Source: Staphylococcus xylosus
Lineage (GTDB): Bacteria > Bacillota > Bacilli > Staphylococcales > Staphylococcaceae
Direction: 5' to 3'
Length of the DNA stretch: 64,000 nucleotides
Assembly (NCBI RefSeq): GCF_002732165.1
Contig: NZ_MRZO01000006.1
Span: 1 to 64,000 of the forward strand
The notes beneath the pieces were generated by a model that was given only the letters and a program-made list of their open reading frames with translations, ran no database searches and was not told the origin of the DNA. Of the stretch, positions 21,077 through 33,455 are shown piece by piece. The translations under genes and the position numbers were made by a program. Each line of letters opens with the position of its first letter. Positions within the stretch are counted from its first letter, which is position 1.

Positions 21077-21670
21077 TTGAGAAAAGAAATCGTAGAATGG
21101 ATTGTGTCCATCGTTGTAGCAATAGCTTTAGTATTGCTAATTGTTAACTTCGTGGGGAAATCATATACAGTTAAAGGTGACTCTATGGATCCTACATTAA
21201 AAGACGGAGAACGCGTTATTGTCAATTTAATTGGACAAAGATTTGGAAATGTTGAAAAAGGCAATGTGATTGTCTTCCATGCAACTAAGGATAATGATTA
21301 TGTCAAACGTGTTATCGGTACAGCTGGGGATAACATTGAATATAAAGAAGATAAGTTATTTGTTAATGGTAAAAAAGTAGATGAACCATACTTAGATTAT
21401 AATGAAAAACATAAAGATTATAATTATATAACTGGTAGTTTTACAACGAAAGAAATGAACGAACAATCTGAAGGTACAGATAATGTAAAAGATAAAAATA
21501 AAATTCCAGAAGGTAAATTACTTGTACTTGGAGATAATCGTGAAGTAAGTAAAGATAGTCGTTCGTTCGGTTTAATTGACGAAGACCAAGTTGTTGGTAA
21601 AGTGTCATTTAGTTTTTGGCCGTTAAGCGAAATGAAATTTGGATTTAATCCAGACACAAAATATGAATAA
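21077..21670 (+). CDS. spsB: Signal peptidase I
   Basis: 197 residues counted from the TTG at 21077; this start has an AGGTGA site and puts the catalytic residues at S36 (GDSM) and K77 (YVKRVIG), the numbering used for S. aureus SpsB. An N-terminal helix anchors it, and the catalytic domain with GDNREVSKDSR faces outside. It removes signal peptides from Sec-exported proteins and is essential in S. aureus. It lies 18 bases after spsA and is followed by two hairpins. Confidence 0.95.
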   Translation: MRKEIVEWIVSIVVAIALVLLIVNFVGKSYTVKGDSMDPTLKDGERVIVNLIGQRFGNVEKGNVIVFHATKDNDYVKRVIGTAGDNIEYKEDKLFVNGKKVDEPYLDYNEKHKDYNYITGSFTTKEMNEQSEGTDNVKDKNKIPEGKLLVLGDNREVSKDSRSFGLIDEDQVVGKVSFSFWPLSEMKFGFNPDTKYE

Positions 21671-21687
21671 TAAAGCAATGAGCGTAG

Positions 21688-21726
21688 GGCAATGAAATTT
21701 TATTAATCAAATAAGATTTCATTGCC
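21688..21726 (+). terminator. Hairpin after spsB
   Basis: GGCAATGAAAT (21688-21698) pairs perfectly with 21716-21726. It is followed by TTACTTTATTAAT, a weak T-tract. Confidence 0.5.
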
Positions 21727-21821
21727 TTACTTTATTAATAACGTAAAATATCTAAAATTAGAACAACGTTTATTGATTAACAAGAATATTCATAATGCAG
21801 TTACTTTTGTAAAGAGTATAG

Positions 21822-21863
21822 AAAGAGGATCGAGATAACTATTTGTGTCTCGGGCCTCTTTTT
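21822..21863 (+). terminator. Second terminator between spsB and addB
   Basis: AAAGAGG/CCTCTTT and CGAGA/TCTCG stems with a small internal loop, followed by TTTTTA. It again carries the GAGA-T/TGTCTCG core. Confidence 0.68.
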
Positions 21864-21996
21864 ATTATAAACTACAAACACATCATTAAATTTATAGTAA
21901 AGTCATATTTTAATTTGTTCGACATTCAAGGTGTAAGAATAGTTATACACAACCATATATATGTTAAAATGTGAGTCAAAGGAGTTGGCGTAAACC

Positions 21997-24900
21997 ATGG
22001 AATTAAATGCATATATCGGCAGAGCAGGCACAGGTAAATCGAAAACAATAATTGAAGAAATTAAAACAGCAATGCGAGAAGATCCATTAGGCGATCCTAT
22101 TGTCTTAATTGCGCCTACACAAAATACTTTTCAGCTTGAACAATCATTCGTAAGCGATGAATCATTAAATGGTAGTTTGAGAACAGAAGTTTTACACTTT
22201 GAACGATTAAGTTATCGTGTGTTCCAGGAAGTTGGTGGTTTGATAGAACAACACTTATCTAAAGCAGGCACTGAAATGATGATTTATGACATCATACAAC
22301 AACATCAATCAGAATTGAAACTATATCGTTCTCAAGTTAAGTATTATGGATTCAGTGAAAAGCTCTATGAACAAATACAAGATTTTAAAAAATATGCAGT
22401 AACGCCTCAACAATTAAGTGATTATATTTCAGAAAATGACTTACAAACAAGAACAAAGCATAAATTACAAGATATTGCCTTAGTTTATAAACATTTAGAA
22501 GATAGAATTGACGGCACATATGTATCCACTGAAGATAGTTTACAAAGATTCATTACGATGATGGATCAATCTGAATGGTTAAAACGAGCGGAAATTTATA
22601 TTGATGGCTTTCATAACTTCTCGACATTAGAATATCAAATTATCCGTAGTTTGGTTAAATACGCTAAAAAAGTTACGGTCGTATTAACAACTGATGGTGA
22701 TAAAGATATGTTTAGTTTATTTAGAAAACCTTCGGAATCACTGACACACATAGAAGAAATTGCGAACGATCTCAATATACAATTACATACGAAGCGTTTT
22801 GACGAAGTATATCGCTTTGATAATGCTGACCTAGCCAACCTAGAACGTAATTTTAATGCATTACAATTTGAGCCTACAGTTGCAAATGGCGATATAGCGA
22901 TTTTAGAAGCGAGTGGGATGAGAGAAGAAATAAATGAAGTTGCTCGCCGTATTTTAAGAGAAACACGTGAGAAAGGTTATAGATTTCAAGATATAGCAAT
23001 TTTATATAGAGATGAAGCTTATGCCTATCTCATGGAATCAATCTTGCCACAATTCGGCATACCGTATAACATCGATGTGAAGCCGTCAATGACACATCAT
23101 CCTATAATGGAAATGATAAGATCACTGATTGAAGTAATACAGACCAATTGGAATTTTGATCCGCTTATGCGACTCTTTAAAACAGATATTCTATCGAAGA
23201 AATTTAAAGATAGTAATTACTTGATAGATATATTAGAAAATTTCGTTCTAGAACGTGGTATTTATGGCAAACGCTGGTTGGATGAAAAATATTTTGATAT
23301 TGAGCAATTTAGAAAAATGGGGCTAAAACGTCAACCATTATCAGATGAAGAACGCGAGACCTTTGAGCGTGTTATTCAAATGAAAACAGATGTTATCAAT
23401 AAAGTGATGTTATTTGAAGAAAGTATGAACCGTGCAACTACAGCTATTGAATTTGCCACTGCTTTCTACGAATCGATGGAAGCATTCGACTTACCAAGCC
23501 AATTAATGACTGAACGTGATACGTTAGATTTTAACGGTCAACATAGAGCTGCTGAGGAAATTGACCAGATATGGCATGGCTTTATTCAAACGTTGGACGA
23601 CTTAGTTACGGTATTTGGTGAGCAAACAATGTCTAAATCGCGTTTTCTTGAATTGTTTGATATTGGCTTAGAACAATTAGAATTTGTTATGATTCCTCAA
23701 ACGCTTGATCAGGTAAGTATTGGTACTATGGATTTAGCAAAAGTAGATAACAAACAACATGTATATCTAGTAGGAGCGAATGATGGTGTTATACCACAAA
23801 CCGTTTCATCTTCAAGTTTAATTACAGACGACGAGAAGAAATATTTCCAAGAACAATCCTCTATAGAATTAAGTCCTACAGCGGATATATTGCAAATGGA
23901 TGAAGCATTTGTATGTTATATCGCAATGACGCGTAGTTGTAAACAGGTTACGTTTTCATATTCGCTTATGGGTTCTAGTGGAGATCAAAAAGAACCGAGT
24001 CCATTTTTAAACCAAATTCAACAATTATTTACTAATCTAGAAATTCAAAATATAAATCATCAGCATCAAGCACAACCACTTACTTTAATGGAACATCCAC
24101 ATCAAACTAAAATTGCTTTATTTGAATCGTTAAAAGCTTGGTTAGATGATGAAATTGTTGCAGAAACTTGGTTAGATACATATCAAGTGATGCGAGACGA
24201 TGAAAGCTTAAATGATGGTTTAGACTACTTATTAACTGCTTTAACTTATGATAATGAAACGGTTCAATTAAACGAATCATTATCTAAAGAATTGTATGGT
24301 TCTACGATTAACGCAAGTGTTTCTAGATTTGAAGGCTATCAAGCTTGTCCATTTAAACACTTTGCATCACATGGTTTACGTTTAAATGAACGTACAAAAT
24401 ACAAGTTAGAAAACTTTGATTTAGGAGATATCTTCCATCAAGTGTTGAAATTTATCTCAGAAAAAGTAAATGGTGATTTTAAGAATTTAGACCCCAAAAA
24501 AATTCATAAGCTAACAGTTGAAGCATTAAGTGAAATATTGCCTGAAGTCCAATTCAACTTATTAAATTCAACAGCTTATTACCGTTATTTATCTCAACGT
24601 ATTGGTGCAATTGTAGAAACGACTTTAACGGCATTAAAATATCAAGGTAATTATACTAAATTTACACCACAACGATTTGAAGCTGGTTTTAGAAGAAAAC
24701 CAAGAGATAATAGTGAATTATTAGCTGAACCGTTACATACAAAACAAGGTATACCTATAAATATACGTGGACAAATTGATAGGATAGATACGTATAAAAA
24801 TGGGGAAGAGAGTTTTGTAAATATTATTGACTATAAGTCATCTAAATATAGTGGTACGTTGGATTTAACAAAAGTTTATTATGGTATGCAAATGCAAATG

Positions 24901-25464
24901 ATGACATATATGGATATCGTACTTCAAAATAAATCACGTCTAGGATTAACAGAACTAACTAAGCCTGGTGGGCTATTATACTTTCATGTACATGAACCGC
25001 GCATTAAACTAGCATGGAATCAATTGTCGGAAGAAAAAAGAGACTCTGAATTTATCCAGTCATTCAAATTGAGCGGCTTACTAAATAGTGATAAATCAGT
25101 ATTAGATGCTTTTGATACTAGACTGGAGCCAAGTTATAATTCTGATATTGTGCCTTTAGGAATGAAAAAGGATGGCGGTATTAAGAGTAATAGTAAGGTT
25201 GCAGACGAGGACACCATTTACAAATTAATTCATCATAATAAACAAAACTTTATTGAAACGGCATCAAATATCATGGATGGACATACAGAAGTGGCACCAA
25301 TGAAATACAATCAGACTTTACCGTGTGATTTTTGTAGCTATAAATCAGTCTGTCATGTAGACGGTATGATAGATAGTAAACGCTATCGTACAGTTGACGA
25401 ATCTATTGATCCATTAGAAGCAGTGCAAAATGTAGTTTTAGAAAGTGAGGACGATGGAGAATGA
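21997..25464 (+). CDS. addB: ATP-dependent helicase/nuclease subunit AddB (RexB)
   Basis: 1155 residues. An N-terminal Walker A-like GRAGTGKS (8-15) starts a helicase-like part, and the C-terminal RecB-family nuclease shows the QIDRID and IIDYKSSK motifs. Four cysteines (C784, C1110, C1113, C1119) are placed as in the AddB iron-sulfur nuclease staple. With AddA it resects double-strand breaks for recombination. An AAGGAG site precedes the ATG. The stop overlaps the addA start by four bases (ATGA). Confidence 0.95.
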   Translation: MELNAYIGRAGTGKSKTIIEEIKTAMREDPLGDPIVLIAPTQNTFQLEQSFVSDESLNGSLRTEVLHFERLSYRVFQEVGGLIEQHLSKAGTEMMIYDIIQQHQSELKLYRSQVKYYGFSEKLYEQIQDFKKYAVTPQQLSDYISENDLQTRTKHKLQDIALVYKHLEDRIDGTYVSTEDSLQRFITMMDQSEWLKRAEIYIDGFHNFSTLEYQIIRSLVKYAKKVTVVLTTDGDKDMFSLFRKPSESLTHIEEIANDLNIQLHTKRFDEVYRFDNADLANLERNFNALQFEPTVANGDIAILEASGMREEINEVARRILRETREKGYRFQDIAILYRDEAYAYLMESILPQFGIPYNIDVKPSMTHHPIMEMIRSLIEVIQTNWNFDPLMRLFKTDILSKKFKDSNYLIDILENFVLERGIYGKRWLDEKYFDIEQFRKMGLKRQPLSDEERETFERVIQMKTDVINKVMLFEESMNRATTAIEFATAFYESMEAFDLPSQLMTERDTLDFNGQHRAAEEIDQIWHGFIQTLDDLVTVFGEQTMSKSRFLELFDIGLEQLEFVMIPQTLDQVSIGTMDLAKVDNKQHVYLVGANDGVIPQTVSSSSLITDDEKKYFQEQSSIELSPTADILQMDEAFVCYIAMTRSCKQVTFSYSLMGSSGDQKEPSPFLNQIQQLFTNLEIQNINHQHQAQPLTLMEHPHQTKIALFESLKAWLDDEIVAETWLDTYQVMRDDESLNDGLDYLLTALTYDNETVQLNESLSKELYGSTINASVSRFEGYQACPFKHFASHGLRLNERTKYKLENFDLGDIFHQVLKFISEKVNGDFKNLDPKKIHKLTVEALSEILPEVQFNLLNSTAYYRYLSQRIGAIVETTLTALKYQGNYTKFTPQRFEAGFRRKPRDNSELLAEPLHTKQGIPINIRGQIDRIDTYKNGEESFVNIIDYKSSKYSGTLDLTKVYYGMQMQMMTYMDIVLQNKSRLGLTELTKPGGLLYFHVHEPRIKLAWNQLSEEKRDSEFIQSFKLSGLLNSDKSVLDAFDTRLEPSYNSDIVPLGMKKDGGIKSNSKVADEDTIYKLIHHNKQNFIETASNIMDGHTEVAPMKYNQTLPCDFCSYKSVCHVDGMIDSKRYRTVDESIDPLEAVQNVVLESEDDGE

Positions 25465-28400
25465 GTCAAATACCAGTGAAACCTGAGAATACGAGATGGA
25501 CAGATAACCAATGGAAGAGTATTTATGCAAAAGGTCAGGATATACTTGTTGCGGCTGCCGCAGGTTCTGGTAAAACTGCCGTATTGGTAGAGCGCATTAT
25601 ACAACGTATTATTAAAGATGAAATTGATGTGGATAAACTGCTTGTTGTTACATTTACGAATGCAAGTGCGAGAGAAATGAAACACCGTGTAGACCAAAGG
25701 ATTCAAGAAGCCTCAAATGAGGACCCAAACAATACACATTTAAAGAATCAGCGTGTGAAGATACATCAAGCACAAATTTCTACGTTACATAGTTTTTGTT
25801 TAAAATTAATTCAACACCACTATGATGTACTAGATATTGATCCTAACTTTAGAACAAGTAGCGAAGCTGAAAATATACTGCTACTTGAACAGACAATAGA
25901 TGAAGTGTTAGAAAAACATTACGACCAACTTGATCCTAATTTTATTGATCTAACTGAACAATTATCTTCAGATCGTAATGATAATCAACTGCGTAACACT
26001 GTTAAAGAAATGTTTTATTTTAGTGTGGCAAATCCAAATCCAACAGCTTGGTTGAATCAGCTATCAGCACCATATGATGATGTTACAAAGCAAGCAGATT
26101 TATTAAAATTATTAAATGATTTAGCTATGATTTTTATGAATTCTGCATTAGAAGCGTTGAATAAAAGTTATGATTTATTCATGATGCTTGAAGAAGTAGA
26201 TAAGCAAGTTGAAGTGTTAGAAAAAGAGCGTCGTTTTATTGCTCAAGCAATGGAAGGTGGTACGTTAAACACACAAGTTATTGCAGAACACCAGTTTGAA
26301 GCACGTTTTCCAGCTAAGAATAAAAAAATAAAAGAAGCCAATGAAATGATGTTAGATGCATACGATGATGGAAAAAAACACTACGATCAATACAAAGCAT
26401 TGGTGACTAAGGTACAAGAAGATTATTTTTCACGTAATGCTGAAGATTTAAAAATAGATATGCAGCGCTTAGCGCCTAGAGTAGCATATTTAGCACAAAT
26501 AACAGGGGATGTAATTGAGCTATTTAATCAGAAGAAGCGTAGTAGAAACCTACTCGATTTTTCAGATTATGAACATTTTGCATTGCGCGTATTGATGAAC
26601 GAAGATGGTACACCATCAGATATTGCTGATATGTATCGTGAACAGTTCAAAGAAATACTTGTCGATGAATACCAAGATACCAACCGTGTACAAGAGCAAA
26701 TTATTGCATGTATTAAACGGGGTAACGAGACAGATGGAAATTTATTTATGGTAGGTGACGTTAAACAATCTATTTATAAATTTAGGCAAGCAGATCCTAG
26801 TTTATTTATAGGGAAGTATAATCGTTTTACATTAGATGGTTCAGAGAATGGTATGCGTATTGATTTATCGCAAAATTTCCGTTCTAGAAAAGAAGTTTTG
26901 ACTACAACGAACTATTTATTTAAGCATATGATGGATGAAGCGGTTGGAGAAATCGTCTATGACGATGCTGCCCAACTTTATTATGGTGCTACTTTCGATA
27001 ATGAGCCACATAATGTCCAGTTGAACATGTTAGTTGAAGATGCTTCTTCGGACTTAAATGGTTCAGAACAAGAAGCAGAATATATTGTTCAACAAGTGGA
27101 AAAGATTATGTCAGAACATGAGATTTATGATATGACAACTGAGCAGTATCGTAAACCAAGTTATAAAGATATTGTCATTTTAGAACGTTCTTATGGCCAG
27201 GCACGCAAGATACAACAAGCGTTTAAAGATCATAACATTCCCTTTCATGTAAATAGTAAAGAGGGATACTTTGAACAGACTGAAGTTCAACTCATATTAT
27301 CTTTCTTAAGAACAGTAGATAATCCTTTACAAGATATTTATTTAGTTGGGCTTATGCGTTCTGTAATTTATCAATTTACTGAGGATGAGTTATCAAATAT
27401 CAGAGTATTTAGTCCAAATGATGATTATTTTTATCAATCGATACAGCACTATATAGCCAACAACGCTGCTAATAAAAAATTAGTCGTTAAACTCGAATCA
27501 TTCTTGAAAGATATTGAAATGTATCAACACTATAGCCAAAGTCATCCTGTCTATCAATTAATTGATAAGTTTTATAATGATCATTATGTTATTCAATATT
27601 TTAGTGGCATCATTGGTGGTAAAGGTAGACGTGCAAATTTATACGGACTGTTCAATAAAGCAGTAGAATTTGAAAATTCTAGTTTCCGTGGATTATATCA
27701 ATTTATTCGTTTTATAGATGAATTGATCGAGCGAGGTAAAGATTTTGGTGAAGAAAATATTGTCGGACCAAATGATGACGTTGTGCGAATGATGACCATT
27801 CATAGTAGTAAAGGGTTAGAATTCCCATTCGTCATTTATTCTGGATTATCAAGACGTTTTAGAAGAGATGATTTACACAGACCAGTAATCTTAAATCAAA
27901 GCTATGGTTTGGGTATGACCTATTATGATGTTGATAGTCGCTTGTCTTATCCATCGTTATCCTCCGTTACGTATAAAGCGATAGCCGAAAAAGAAATGGT
28001 ATCAGAAGAAATGAGGTTAATCTACGTTGCATTGACACGTGCTAAAGAACAATTGTTTTTAATAGGGCGCGTAAAAGACGAAAAAGAATTAACGCAATTT
28101 GAACAGGTTTCAGTGTCGCAGACGCATTTACCCGTGAGTTATCGTTTAACCGCGCAACGACCAATTGATATGATTTATCCAATATTGGCTAAATATCAAT
28201 CTACATCGCTGCCAAAAGAATTACGGTTTGAAGCAACAATCAATGACATTGATGACTCAATGAAGCCTTTTGTACAGTTGAAAACAGACTTCTATGAAGA
28301 TATAGCATCAGAAATCGTTATAGCTGAAAGTGAACAACGTACGTTAGTGGATATACAGTCTGCTCAGACTAATAATGATGAGCTTAAGGCGCAGATTCAT

Positions 28401-29117
28401 AAACAATTAAGTTTTAAATACCCACATCAAGTAGCGATTGAAAAGCCATCAAAACAATCCGTATCAGAACTGAAACGACAACTTGAAACAGAACAAGCTG
28501 ACACTAACTACGATAGAGTTAGACAATACCGAATTGGCTCAGCTTCATATGATAGACCAGGATTTTTAAGCCATACTACGAAACGAAAAGCAAATGAAAT
28601 TGGTACGCTTATGCATACGGTAATGCAACATTTACCGTTTAAAAAAGAAGGGCTGTCTCGTAGTGATGTGGATGTACTTATCAATCAGTTAATAGACAAG
28701 CATATTATTGACGAAGATGCTAAAAACGATGTTCGACTTGAAGATATTTATCAGTTTATTGAAAGTGAATTATATTCAACGATTGCTATGAGTGAACGTA
28801 TATATCGTGAGTTACCCTTTGTCGTCAATCAAGCTAAAGTAGATCGTATTGAAAATATGGAAGAAGATGCTTCTATTATACAAGGTATGATTGACCTTAT
28901 ATTTGAGAAGGATGGCCAATATTACTTTGTAGATTATAAGACAGATGCCTTTAATAGACGTCGTAATATGTCAGACGAAGCAATAGGTGCACAGCTAAGA
29001 GAACGCTATAAGGTTCAAATGGAATACTATCGAAACACTTTAGAAACTATACTGAAAACAAATGTTAAAGGCTATTTATATTTCTTTAAATTTGGACAAC
29101 TTTCTATTGATGAATAA
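25461..29117 (+). CDS. addA: ATP-dependent helicase/nuclease subunit AddA (RexA)
   Basis: 1218 residues. A UvrD/RecB-type superfamily 1 helicase with Walker A AAGSGKT (33-39), motif [19 protein letters not shown] and [12 protein letters not shown]. The C-terminal RecB-type nuclease has GMIDLIF and FVDYKTD. It is the motor and second nuclease subunit of AddAB, which processes broken DNA ends to a 3' tail for RecA. It is translationally coupled to addB by an ATGA overlap. No terminator separates it from the following DUF418 gene. Confidence 0.96.
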   Translation: MSQIPVKPENTRWTDNQWKSIYAKGQDILVAAAAGSGKTAVLVERIIQRIIKDEIDVDKLLVVTFTNASAREMKHRVDQRIQEASNEDPNNTHLKNQRVKIHQAQISTLHSFCLKLIQHHYDVLDIDPNFRTSSEAENILLLEQTIDEVLEKHYDQLDPNFIDLTEQLSSDRNDNQLRNTVKEMFYFSVANPNPTAWLNQLSAPYDDVTKQADLLKLLNDLAMIFMNSALEALNKSYDLFMMLEEVDKQVEVLEKERRFIAQAMEGGTLNTQVIAEHQFEARFPAKNKKIKEANEMMLDAYDDGKKHYDQYKALVTKVQEDYFSRNAEDLKIDMQRLAPRVAYLAQITGDVIELFNQKKRSRNLLDFSDYEHFALRVLMNEDGTPSDIADMYREQFKEILVDEYQDTNRVQEQIIACIKRGNETDGNLFMVGDVKQSIYKFRQADPSLFIGKYNRFTLDGSENGMRIDLSQNFRSRKEVLTTTNYLFKHMMDEAVGEIVYDDAAQLYYGATFDNEPHNVQLNMLVEDASSDLNGSEQEAEYIVQQVEKIMSEHEIYDMTTEQYRKPSYKDIVILERSYGQARKIQQAFKDHNIPFHVNSKEGYFEQTEVQLILSFLRTVDNPLQDIYLVGLMRSVIYQFTEDELSNIRVFSPNDDYFYQSIQHYIANNAANKKLVVKLESFLKDIEMYQHYSQSHPVYQLIDKFYNDHYVIQYFSGIIGGKGRRANLYGLFNKAVEFENSSFRGLYQFIRFIDELIERGKDFGEENIVGPNDDVVRMMTIHSSKGLEFPFVIYSGLSRRFRRDDLHRPVILNQSYGLGMTYYDVDSRLSYPSLSSVTYKAIAEKEMVSEEMRLIYVALTRAKEQLFLIGRVKDEKELTQFEQVSVSQTHLPVSYRLTAQRPIDMIYPILAKYQSTSLPKELRFEATINDIDDSMKPFVQLKTDFYEDIASEIVIAESEQRTLVDIQSAQTNNDELKAQIHKQLSFKYPHQVAIEKPSKQSVSELKRQLETEQADTNYDRVRQYRIGSASYDRPGFLSHTTKRKANEIGTLMHTVMQHLPFKKEGLSRSDVDVLINQLIDKHIIDEDAKNDVRLEDIYQFIESELYSTIAMSERIYRELPFVVNQAKVDRIENMEEDASIIQGMIDLIFEKDGQYYFVDYKTDAFNRRRNMSDEAIGAQLRERYKVQMEYYRNTLETILKTNVKGYLYFFKFGQLSIDE

Positions 29118-29142
29118 AACTAGACTATAAGGGGTGCTTGTT

Positions 29143-30279
29143 GTGTCATCGCAGCAAAGGTTATATGAAATAGATGCATTACGTGGATTAAGTTTGCTAG
29201 GTATTATTTTAATGAATATATTAGTTTTTAGTTTTCCGTATGAGGAGAGCGTATTGTCTGATGTTGTGCACGGGTTCGATGCTACTTTATTACATGGAAT
29301 TACTTTATTAATTATTGGTTCATTTTACCCAATTTTTACGTTTTTATTTGGTTATGGCTTGAGCATTATGTACGACAATTGTCAGATGAAAGGTATTAAC
29401 TATTACCCAATAATACTTAGAAGATTAATTTTTCTTATGATTATGGGTGTGTTACATGGATTTTTTGTGTTTTCAGGAGATATCTTATTTGGCTATGCAT
29501 ATACAGGGTTAATAGCGGTGTTGTTTATTAAATCTAAAGCCAAGCGTTTAATAAAAGCAGCAATTATCTTGTTTATCCTAAAAATTTTATTGCTAGTTAT
29601 ACCATTTGTAGTATTTTCTTTATTAAATGATCCATATACCCAGCATAATTTTAGTGGTGTATCCTTAGCTAAATTGATAGAAATTAAACAACAAGGACTT
29701 TATACTGAATTTCTGAAAATAAACGCACTAGAAAATTTATATAATGTGCTAGATGTTGTGACAGGATCTGCCTATTTGGAATTTTTACCGTACATTCTCT
29801 TAGGTATAGCTGCACAAAAACTAAAACTAGTTAAGAAAATTCAATTACGAAAACAAAGTGCAATTAAATGGGGAATAATATGCCTTATTACAGGTTATAT
29901 AGTTAAAATACCTTTTGCACTTGATTTCTCAAATAGTGCGTACCAAAATATCAATATTGTTGGGGGCCCAATTGTTGCTGCTGGCTATATATTAATTTTT
30001 ATTGCTATGTACCAAAGTGCACATCTTGCAAAGGTGCTCAAAGTATTTACATATCCAGGTAAATTAAGTCTATCTGTATATTTAACCCAGAGCATTGTCT
30101 TATCAATTGTATTTTTAGGTATAGGGGGAGGTTTATATAACCAATTGTCACTATACCAATCTTATACCATTGCATTACTTGTTTATGGCCTACAACTTGC
30201 AGGCTGTTACTTCTATTTAAAATATTTTAAAATGGGACCATTTGAATGGATATGGCGAAAGGTCACTTACCTTAAATAA
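29143..30279 (+). CDS. DUF418 (YeiB-like) multipass membrane protein
   Basis: 378 residues with about nine hydrophobic helices. The start YEIDALRGLSLLGIILMN is the N-terminal signature of DUF418/YeiB proteins and the C-terminal half is the DUF418 domain (GKLSLSVYLTQSI). Function in the family is unknown; its resemblance to acyltransferase-3 type membrane proteins is only structural. I start it at the GTG at 29143 because AAGGGG lies eight bases before; the frame is open to a GTG at 29134. It begins 25 bases after addA and may share its transcript. Confidence 0.8.
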   Translation: MSSQQRLYEIDALRGLSLLGIILMNILVFSFPYEESVLSDVVHGFDATLLHGITLLIIGSFYPIFTFLFGYGLSIMYDNCQMKGINYYPIILRRLIFLMIMGVLHGFFVFSGDILFGYAYTGLIAVLFIKSKAKRLIKAAIILFILKILLLVIPFVVFSLLNDPYTQHNFSGVSLAKLIEIKQQGLYTEFLKINALENLYNVLDVVTGSAYLEFLPYILLGIAAQKLKLVKKIQLRKQSAIKWGIICLITGYIVKIPFALDFSNSAYQNINIVGGPIVAAGYILIFIAMYQSAHLAKVLKVFTYPGKLSLSVYLTQSIVLSIVFLGIGGGLYNQLSLYQSYTIALLVYGLQLAGCYFYLKYFKMGPFEWIWRKVTYLK

Positions 30280-30439
30280 ATTAGATTACTGTTCTACTCT
30301 CACTTGTTAATTTTAAAAATTGTTTTCTAATATTTAAAAGGAAAAATAATAAGTTGAAGCTGTAATCAAATTTTACATGCAACAAATAAATGCGTTTTCA
30401 TTGAGTTCAGGAGAATTTTTGTAAGCGCTAGTTATTTAT

Positions 30440-30469
30440 TTGTTATTTATGGGTAAATATAGTTATAAT
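30440..30469 (+). promoter_or_regulatory. Promoter of the FAH-family gene
   Basis: A TTGTTA -35 (30440-30445) and a TATAAT -10 (30464-30469) with an 18-base spacer, 35 bases before the ATG. The preceding 30280-30439 is AT-rich without a recognisable terminator. Confidence 0.6.
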
Positions 30470-30503
30470 ATGTAATAAGATATAGATGAGGAGCTGATAT
30501 TGA

Positions 30504-31409
30504 ATGAAATTCCTATCATTCAGACATGAAGGACAGACATCTTATGGTGTGAAAGTTAAACGTGAAGAGGCTGCATGGGACTTGAAAAAAGTTTTTGCAG
30601 ATTTTGCTGAAGGCGAATTCCACCCGAAAACATTATTAAACGGACTTCAACAAAACCAAGTTGTCGATTTTCAAGAACAAGTTCGTAAAGCTGTTGTTGC
30701 AGCAGAAGATAGTGGCAAAGGTGACGATTATAAAGTACTATTTAGTGAAATAGAGTTTTTACCGCCAGTTACGCCAACAAATAATGTGATCGCCTTTGGA
30801 CGTAATTATCAGGATCATGCTAGTGAGCTAAATCACGAAGTTCAACGATTATATGTGTTTACAAAAGCTGCTTCGTCATTAACTGGTGATAATAGCACGA
30901 TACCTAACCATAAAGATATTACTGAACAGTTAGATTACGAAGGTGAACTTGGTATTGTAATCGGTAAATCTGGTGAAAAAATTCCTAAAGGTTTAGCACT
31001 AGATTACGTATATGGTTATACTATTATTAATGATATTACAGACCGTAAAGCTCAGAATGAACAAGACCAAGCATTCTTATCTAAAAGTTTAACTGGTGGT
31101 TGCCCGATAGGTCCTTATATTGTTACAAAAGATGAATTACCTACACCAGAAGATGTGAACATTGTTACGAAAGTAAACAATGAAATCCGTCAAGATGGTA
31201 ATACAGGTCAAATGATTCTTAAAATAGATGAATTGATAGAAGAAATTTCTAAATTTGTGGCACTACATCCAGGGGATATTATTGCGACTGGTACACCAGC
31301 AGGCGTTGGTGCAGGTATGAATCCACCTAAATTTTTACAACCAGGTGATGAGGTTAAAGTTACTATCGATAATATTGGTACATTAACTAATTTTATTGCT
31401 GATAAATAA
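30504..31409 (+). CDS. Fumarylacetoacetate hydrolase family protein
   Basis: 301 residues. The catalytic C-terminal domain has the FAH-family pattern [26 protein letters not shown] (metal-binding acidic residues), [11 protein letters not shown] and GTPAGVG. Family members are hydratases, isomerases, acylpyruvate hydrolases or oxaloacetate decarboxylases acting on beta-dicarbonyl compounds; the exact reaction cannot be assigned. It is a single-gene unit with its own sigma-A promoter and terminator. Confidence 0.87.
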   Translation: MKFLSFRHEGQTSYGVKVKREEAAWDLKKVFADFAEGEFHPKTLLNGLQQNQVVDFQEQVRKAVVAAEDSGKGDDYKVLFSEIEFLPPVTPTNNVIAFGRNYQDHASELNHEVQRLYVFTKAASSLTGDNSTIPNHKDITEQLDYEGELGIVIGKSGEKIPKGLALDYVYGYTIINDITDRKAQNEQDQAFLSKSLTGGCPIGPYIVTKDELPTPEDVNIVTKVNNEIRQDGNTGQMILKIDELIEEISKFVALHPGDIIATGTPAGVGAGMNPPKFLQPGDEVKVTIDNIGTLTNFIADK

Positions 31410-31431
31410 AAATATTAAGATAATATAAAGT

Positions 31432-31481
31432 GCGGGTATATGTATCAAAAATTAAATTTTGATTTGTATCCCGCTCTTTTT
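31432..31481 (+). terminator. Terminator of the FAH-family gene
   Basis: A GCGGG/CCCGC base (31432-31436 with 31470-31474) and an ATCAAAA/TTTTGAT upper stem, followed by TCTTTTT. Confidence 0.65.
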
Positions 31482-31639
31482 ACTTACTCTTTAGTAGAGT
31501 TATATAGAATTCTTTTTGAAAAATTAAGTGATTTTAAGTATGATAAGGTAAGTAATCTTTTGATTTTATAATTAAAAGACTACAATATACTTCTGTTTTA
31601 TATACTTTTGAAGTGAAAAATGTGTGGGGGTTATATTAT

Positions 31640-32029
31640 ATGTTACATATGCATATAGCAAGTTGGGTATTATTAATTATTTTATTTTTTGCAGCTTACT
31701 TTAACTTTTCTGAAAAACAAGGTGCTTCACCTTATTTTAAACCAATTCATATGGTTTTAAGATTATTTATGTTACTTGTGTTAATTTCAGGTTTTTGGGT
31801 ATGGATTCAATCATTCTCATCTGATAACGCAGGTGGACATATGTTACTGACATTGAAAATGATTTGCGGTGTAGCAGTCGTTGCATTGATGGAAGTGACA
31901 ATTACTAAACGTAAAAAAGGCCAACCAAGTCATAGTTTGTTATGGACTACTGTTGTAGTTATCATCCTGACTATCATTATTGGTATTATTTTACCGATGG
32001 GGCCAATTACACAAATGTTTGGTTTATAA
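31640..32029 (+). CDS. yisL: YisL-family membrane protein (DUF1516, UPF0344)
   Basis: 129 residues and four hydrophobic helices, with conserved [38 protein letters not shown] and ILPMGP segments. The function of the family is unknown. The frame is open to a GTG at 31613, but the ATG at 31640, nine bases after GGGGG, gives the known staphylococcal length. It is convergent with cdr; a shared hairpin lies between. Confidence 0.87.
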   Translation: MLHMHIASWVLLIILFFAAYFNFSEKQGASPYFKPIHMVLRLFMLLVLISGFWVWIQSFSSDNAGGHMLLTLKMICGVAVVALMEVTITKRKKGQPSHSLLWTTVVVIILTIIIGIILPMGPITQMFGL

Positions 32030-32038
32030 GTTATATAA

Positions 32039-32070
32039 AAGAGGCTATGACTTCATTGTCATAGCCTCTT
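32039..32070. terminator. Bidirectional terminator between yisL and cdr
   Basis: A perfect 13-bp stem (32039-32051 with 32058-32070). It is followed by ATTGTTTT on the plus strand and TTTTATATAA on the minus strand, and serves two convergent transcripts. Confidence 0.65.
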
Positions 32071-32102
32071 ATTGTTTTCGTGTTAGTAAAATAAAGTTGA
32101 TT

Positions 32103-33423
32103 TTATTTATTTCGAGCTTTATAGCCTATCATATTAATGATATCTTTAGGTCTGCTATAAGGTGGTGCATAAGCAACTTCAAATTCTGTCAGTTCATCAA
32201 TTGTTAACTTGCATCATTGCCATCGATAAGACATCGATACGTTTGTCTACACCTTTTTCTCCAACTGCAGCAGCACGAATAATACGTCTGTTAGCTTTGT
32301 CAAAATAAACGCGTAAGTGTAATTTTTTATTTCCAGGGTAATATCCCGCATGTTCCCCTTGATTAACTTCGACTATTCCATAATCAAAATGTTCTAATTC
32401 TTGTGGCGATAAACCTACACTAGCAAAGGTATAATCGAAGAATTTTACGATGTTTGAACCTAAAAATCCTTTAAATTTCACACTAGGATTACCTGCCAAT
32501 TGTTCAGCAATGACACTTGCGCCACGATGTGCTCCCCATGCAAGAGGCACGTGTGCATTTAAATCAACGTGTCTGTAACGTGATGTTATGATATCACCAA
32601 GCGCATATATATTTGATATATTAGTCTGAAATTGGTCATTAACAGGGATATAACCTTTGTCGTCTAAAGTAATATTCGATGATTTGATAAACTCTGAATT
32701 TGGTTTTACGCCTACACCTTCGACAATTAAATCAAATGTTTCTACTTTACCAGAGGAGAAATATACTTCGTTACCATCTACTTTTGTTATTTCTTCATTA
32801 AAGCGATATGGGATATGACGTTTATCCATTTCATCAATAATCGCTTGGTTCATGTCTTGATCCATCAATTTATTAATGTGCGTTGAGCGATGGATTAGGG
32901 TAGGCGTGATACCCCGTTCATAAAGGTTGTCTAGAATTTCTAAGCCTATATAACCCGTACCTACAACAAGCGCTTTATTTACATTTTGTTGTTCAATAAA
33001 AGTCTCAATTGCATCTGTATCTTCCATATTTCTTAATGTAAATGCTATAGGACTATTTAAGTTTAACGAATTTGCACTACAGCCAGGACTTAATATTAAA
33101 GTATCATAGTGTTCTTCAAACGAAGTATTATTTACGCGATTGTAAACTGTAATCGTTTGTGAATCATCATTGATAGATGTCACTTCGTGATACGTTTTTA
33201 CAATTATATTTTTGGAATCATAAAAAGCTTCTGGCGTTGCTTCAAGAACTTTATCGCGTGAATCTACGACATTGCCTAAATAGTAAGGTAACGCACAGTT
33301 AGCGAAACTCATGTCACGATCTTTTTCGAAAACAACAATTTCGCTTTCTTGATCTAATCTTCTTATTTGACTAGATACAGTTGCACCTCCAGCAACTGCA
33401 CCAACGACTACAATTTTAGTCAT
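32103..33423 (-). pseudogene. cdr: CoA-disulfide reductase with C-terminal frameshift
   Basis: The first 408 codons (stop at 32197) form a pyridine-nucleotide disulfide reductase with an FAD-binding [14 protein letters not shown], the single active-site cysteine in NCALPYYLG, an NADPH loop [10 protein letters not shown] and ALGDI. The normal ending is not in that frame: after SMAMMQ the frame shifts, and a +1 frame continues [18 protein letters not shown] to GYKARNK and stops at 32103. One extra base or two missing bases near 32207-32214 explains this. The lost 31 residues include the tyrosine corresponding to Tyr419 of S. aureus CoADR, which reaches the partner subunit's active site. AAGGAGG precedes the ATG. 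It lies downstream of the HAD gene. Confidence 0.88.
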
Positions 33424-33455
33424 AATATAAGGCCTCCTTAAATTAAAATCCTAAA

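Noticed and set aside
30420..30433. Cre-like sequence TGTAAGCGCTAGTT before the FAH-family gene
   Set aside because: The first half fits a cre, but the second half breaks the symmetry at four positions compared with a full cre palindrome.
32197..32260. Programmed ribosomal frameshift in cdr
   Set aside because: No X-XXY-YYZ slippery heptamer, shifty stop or stimulatory hairpin is visible around 32207-32214. A mutation or sequencing error is simpler.
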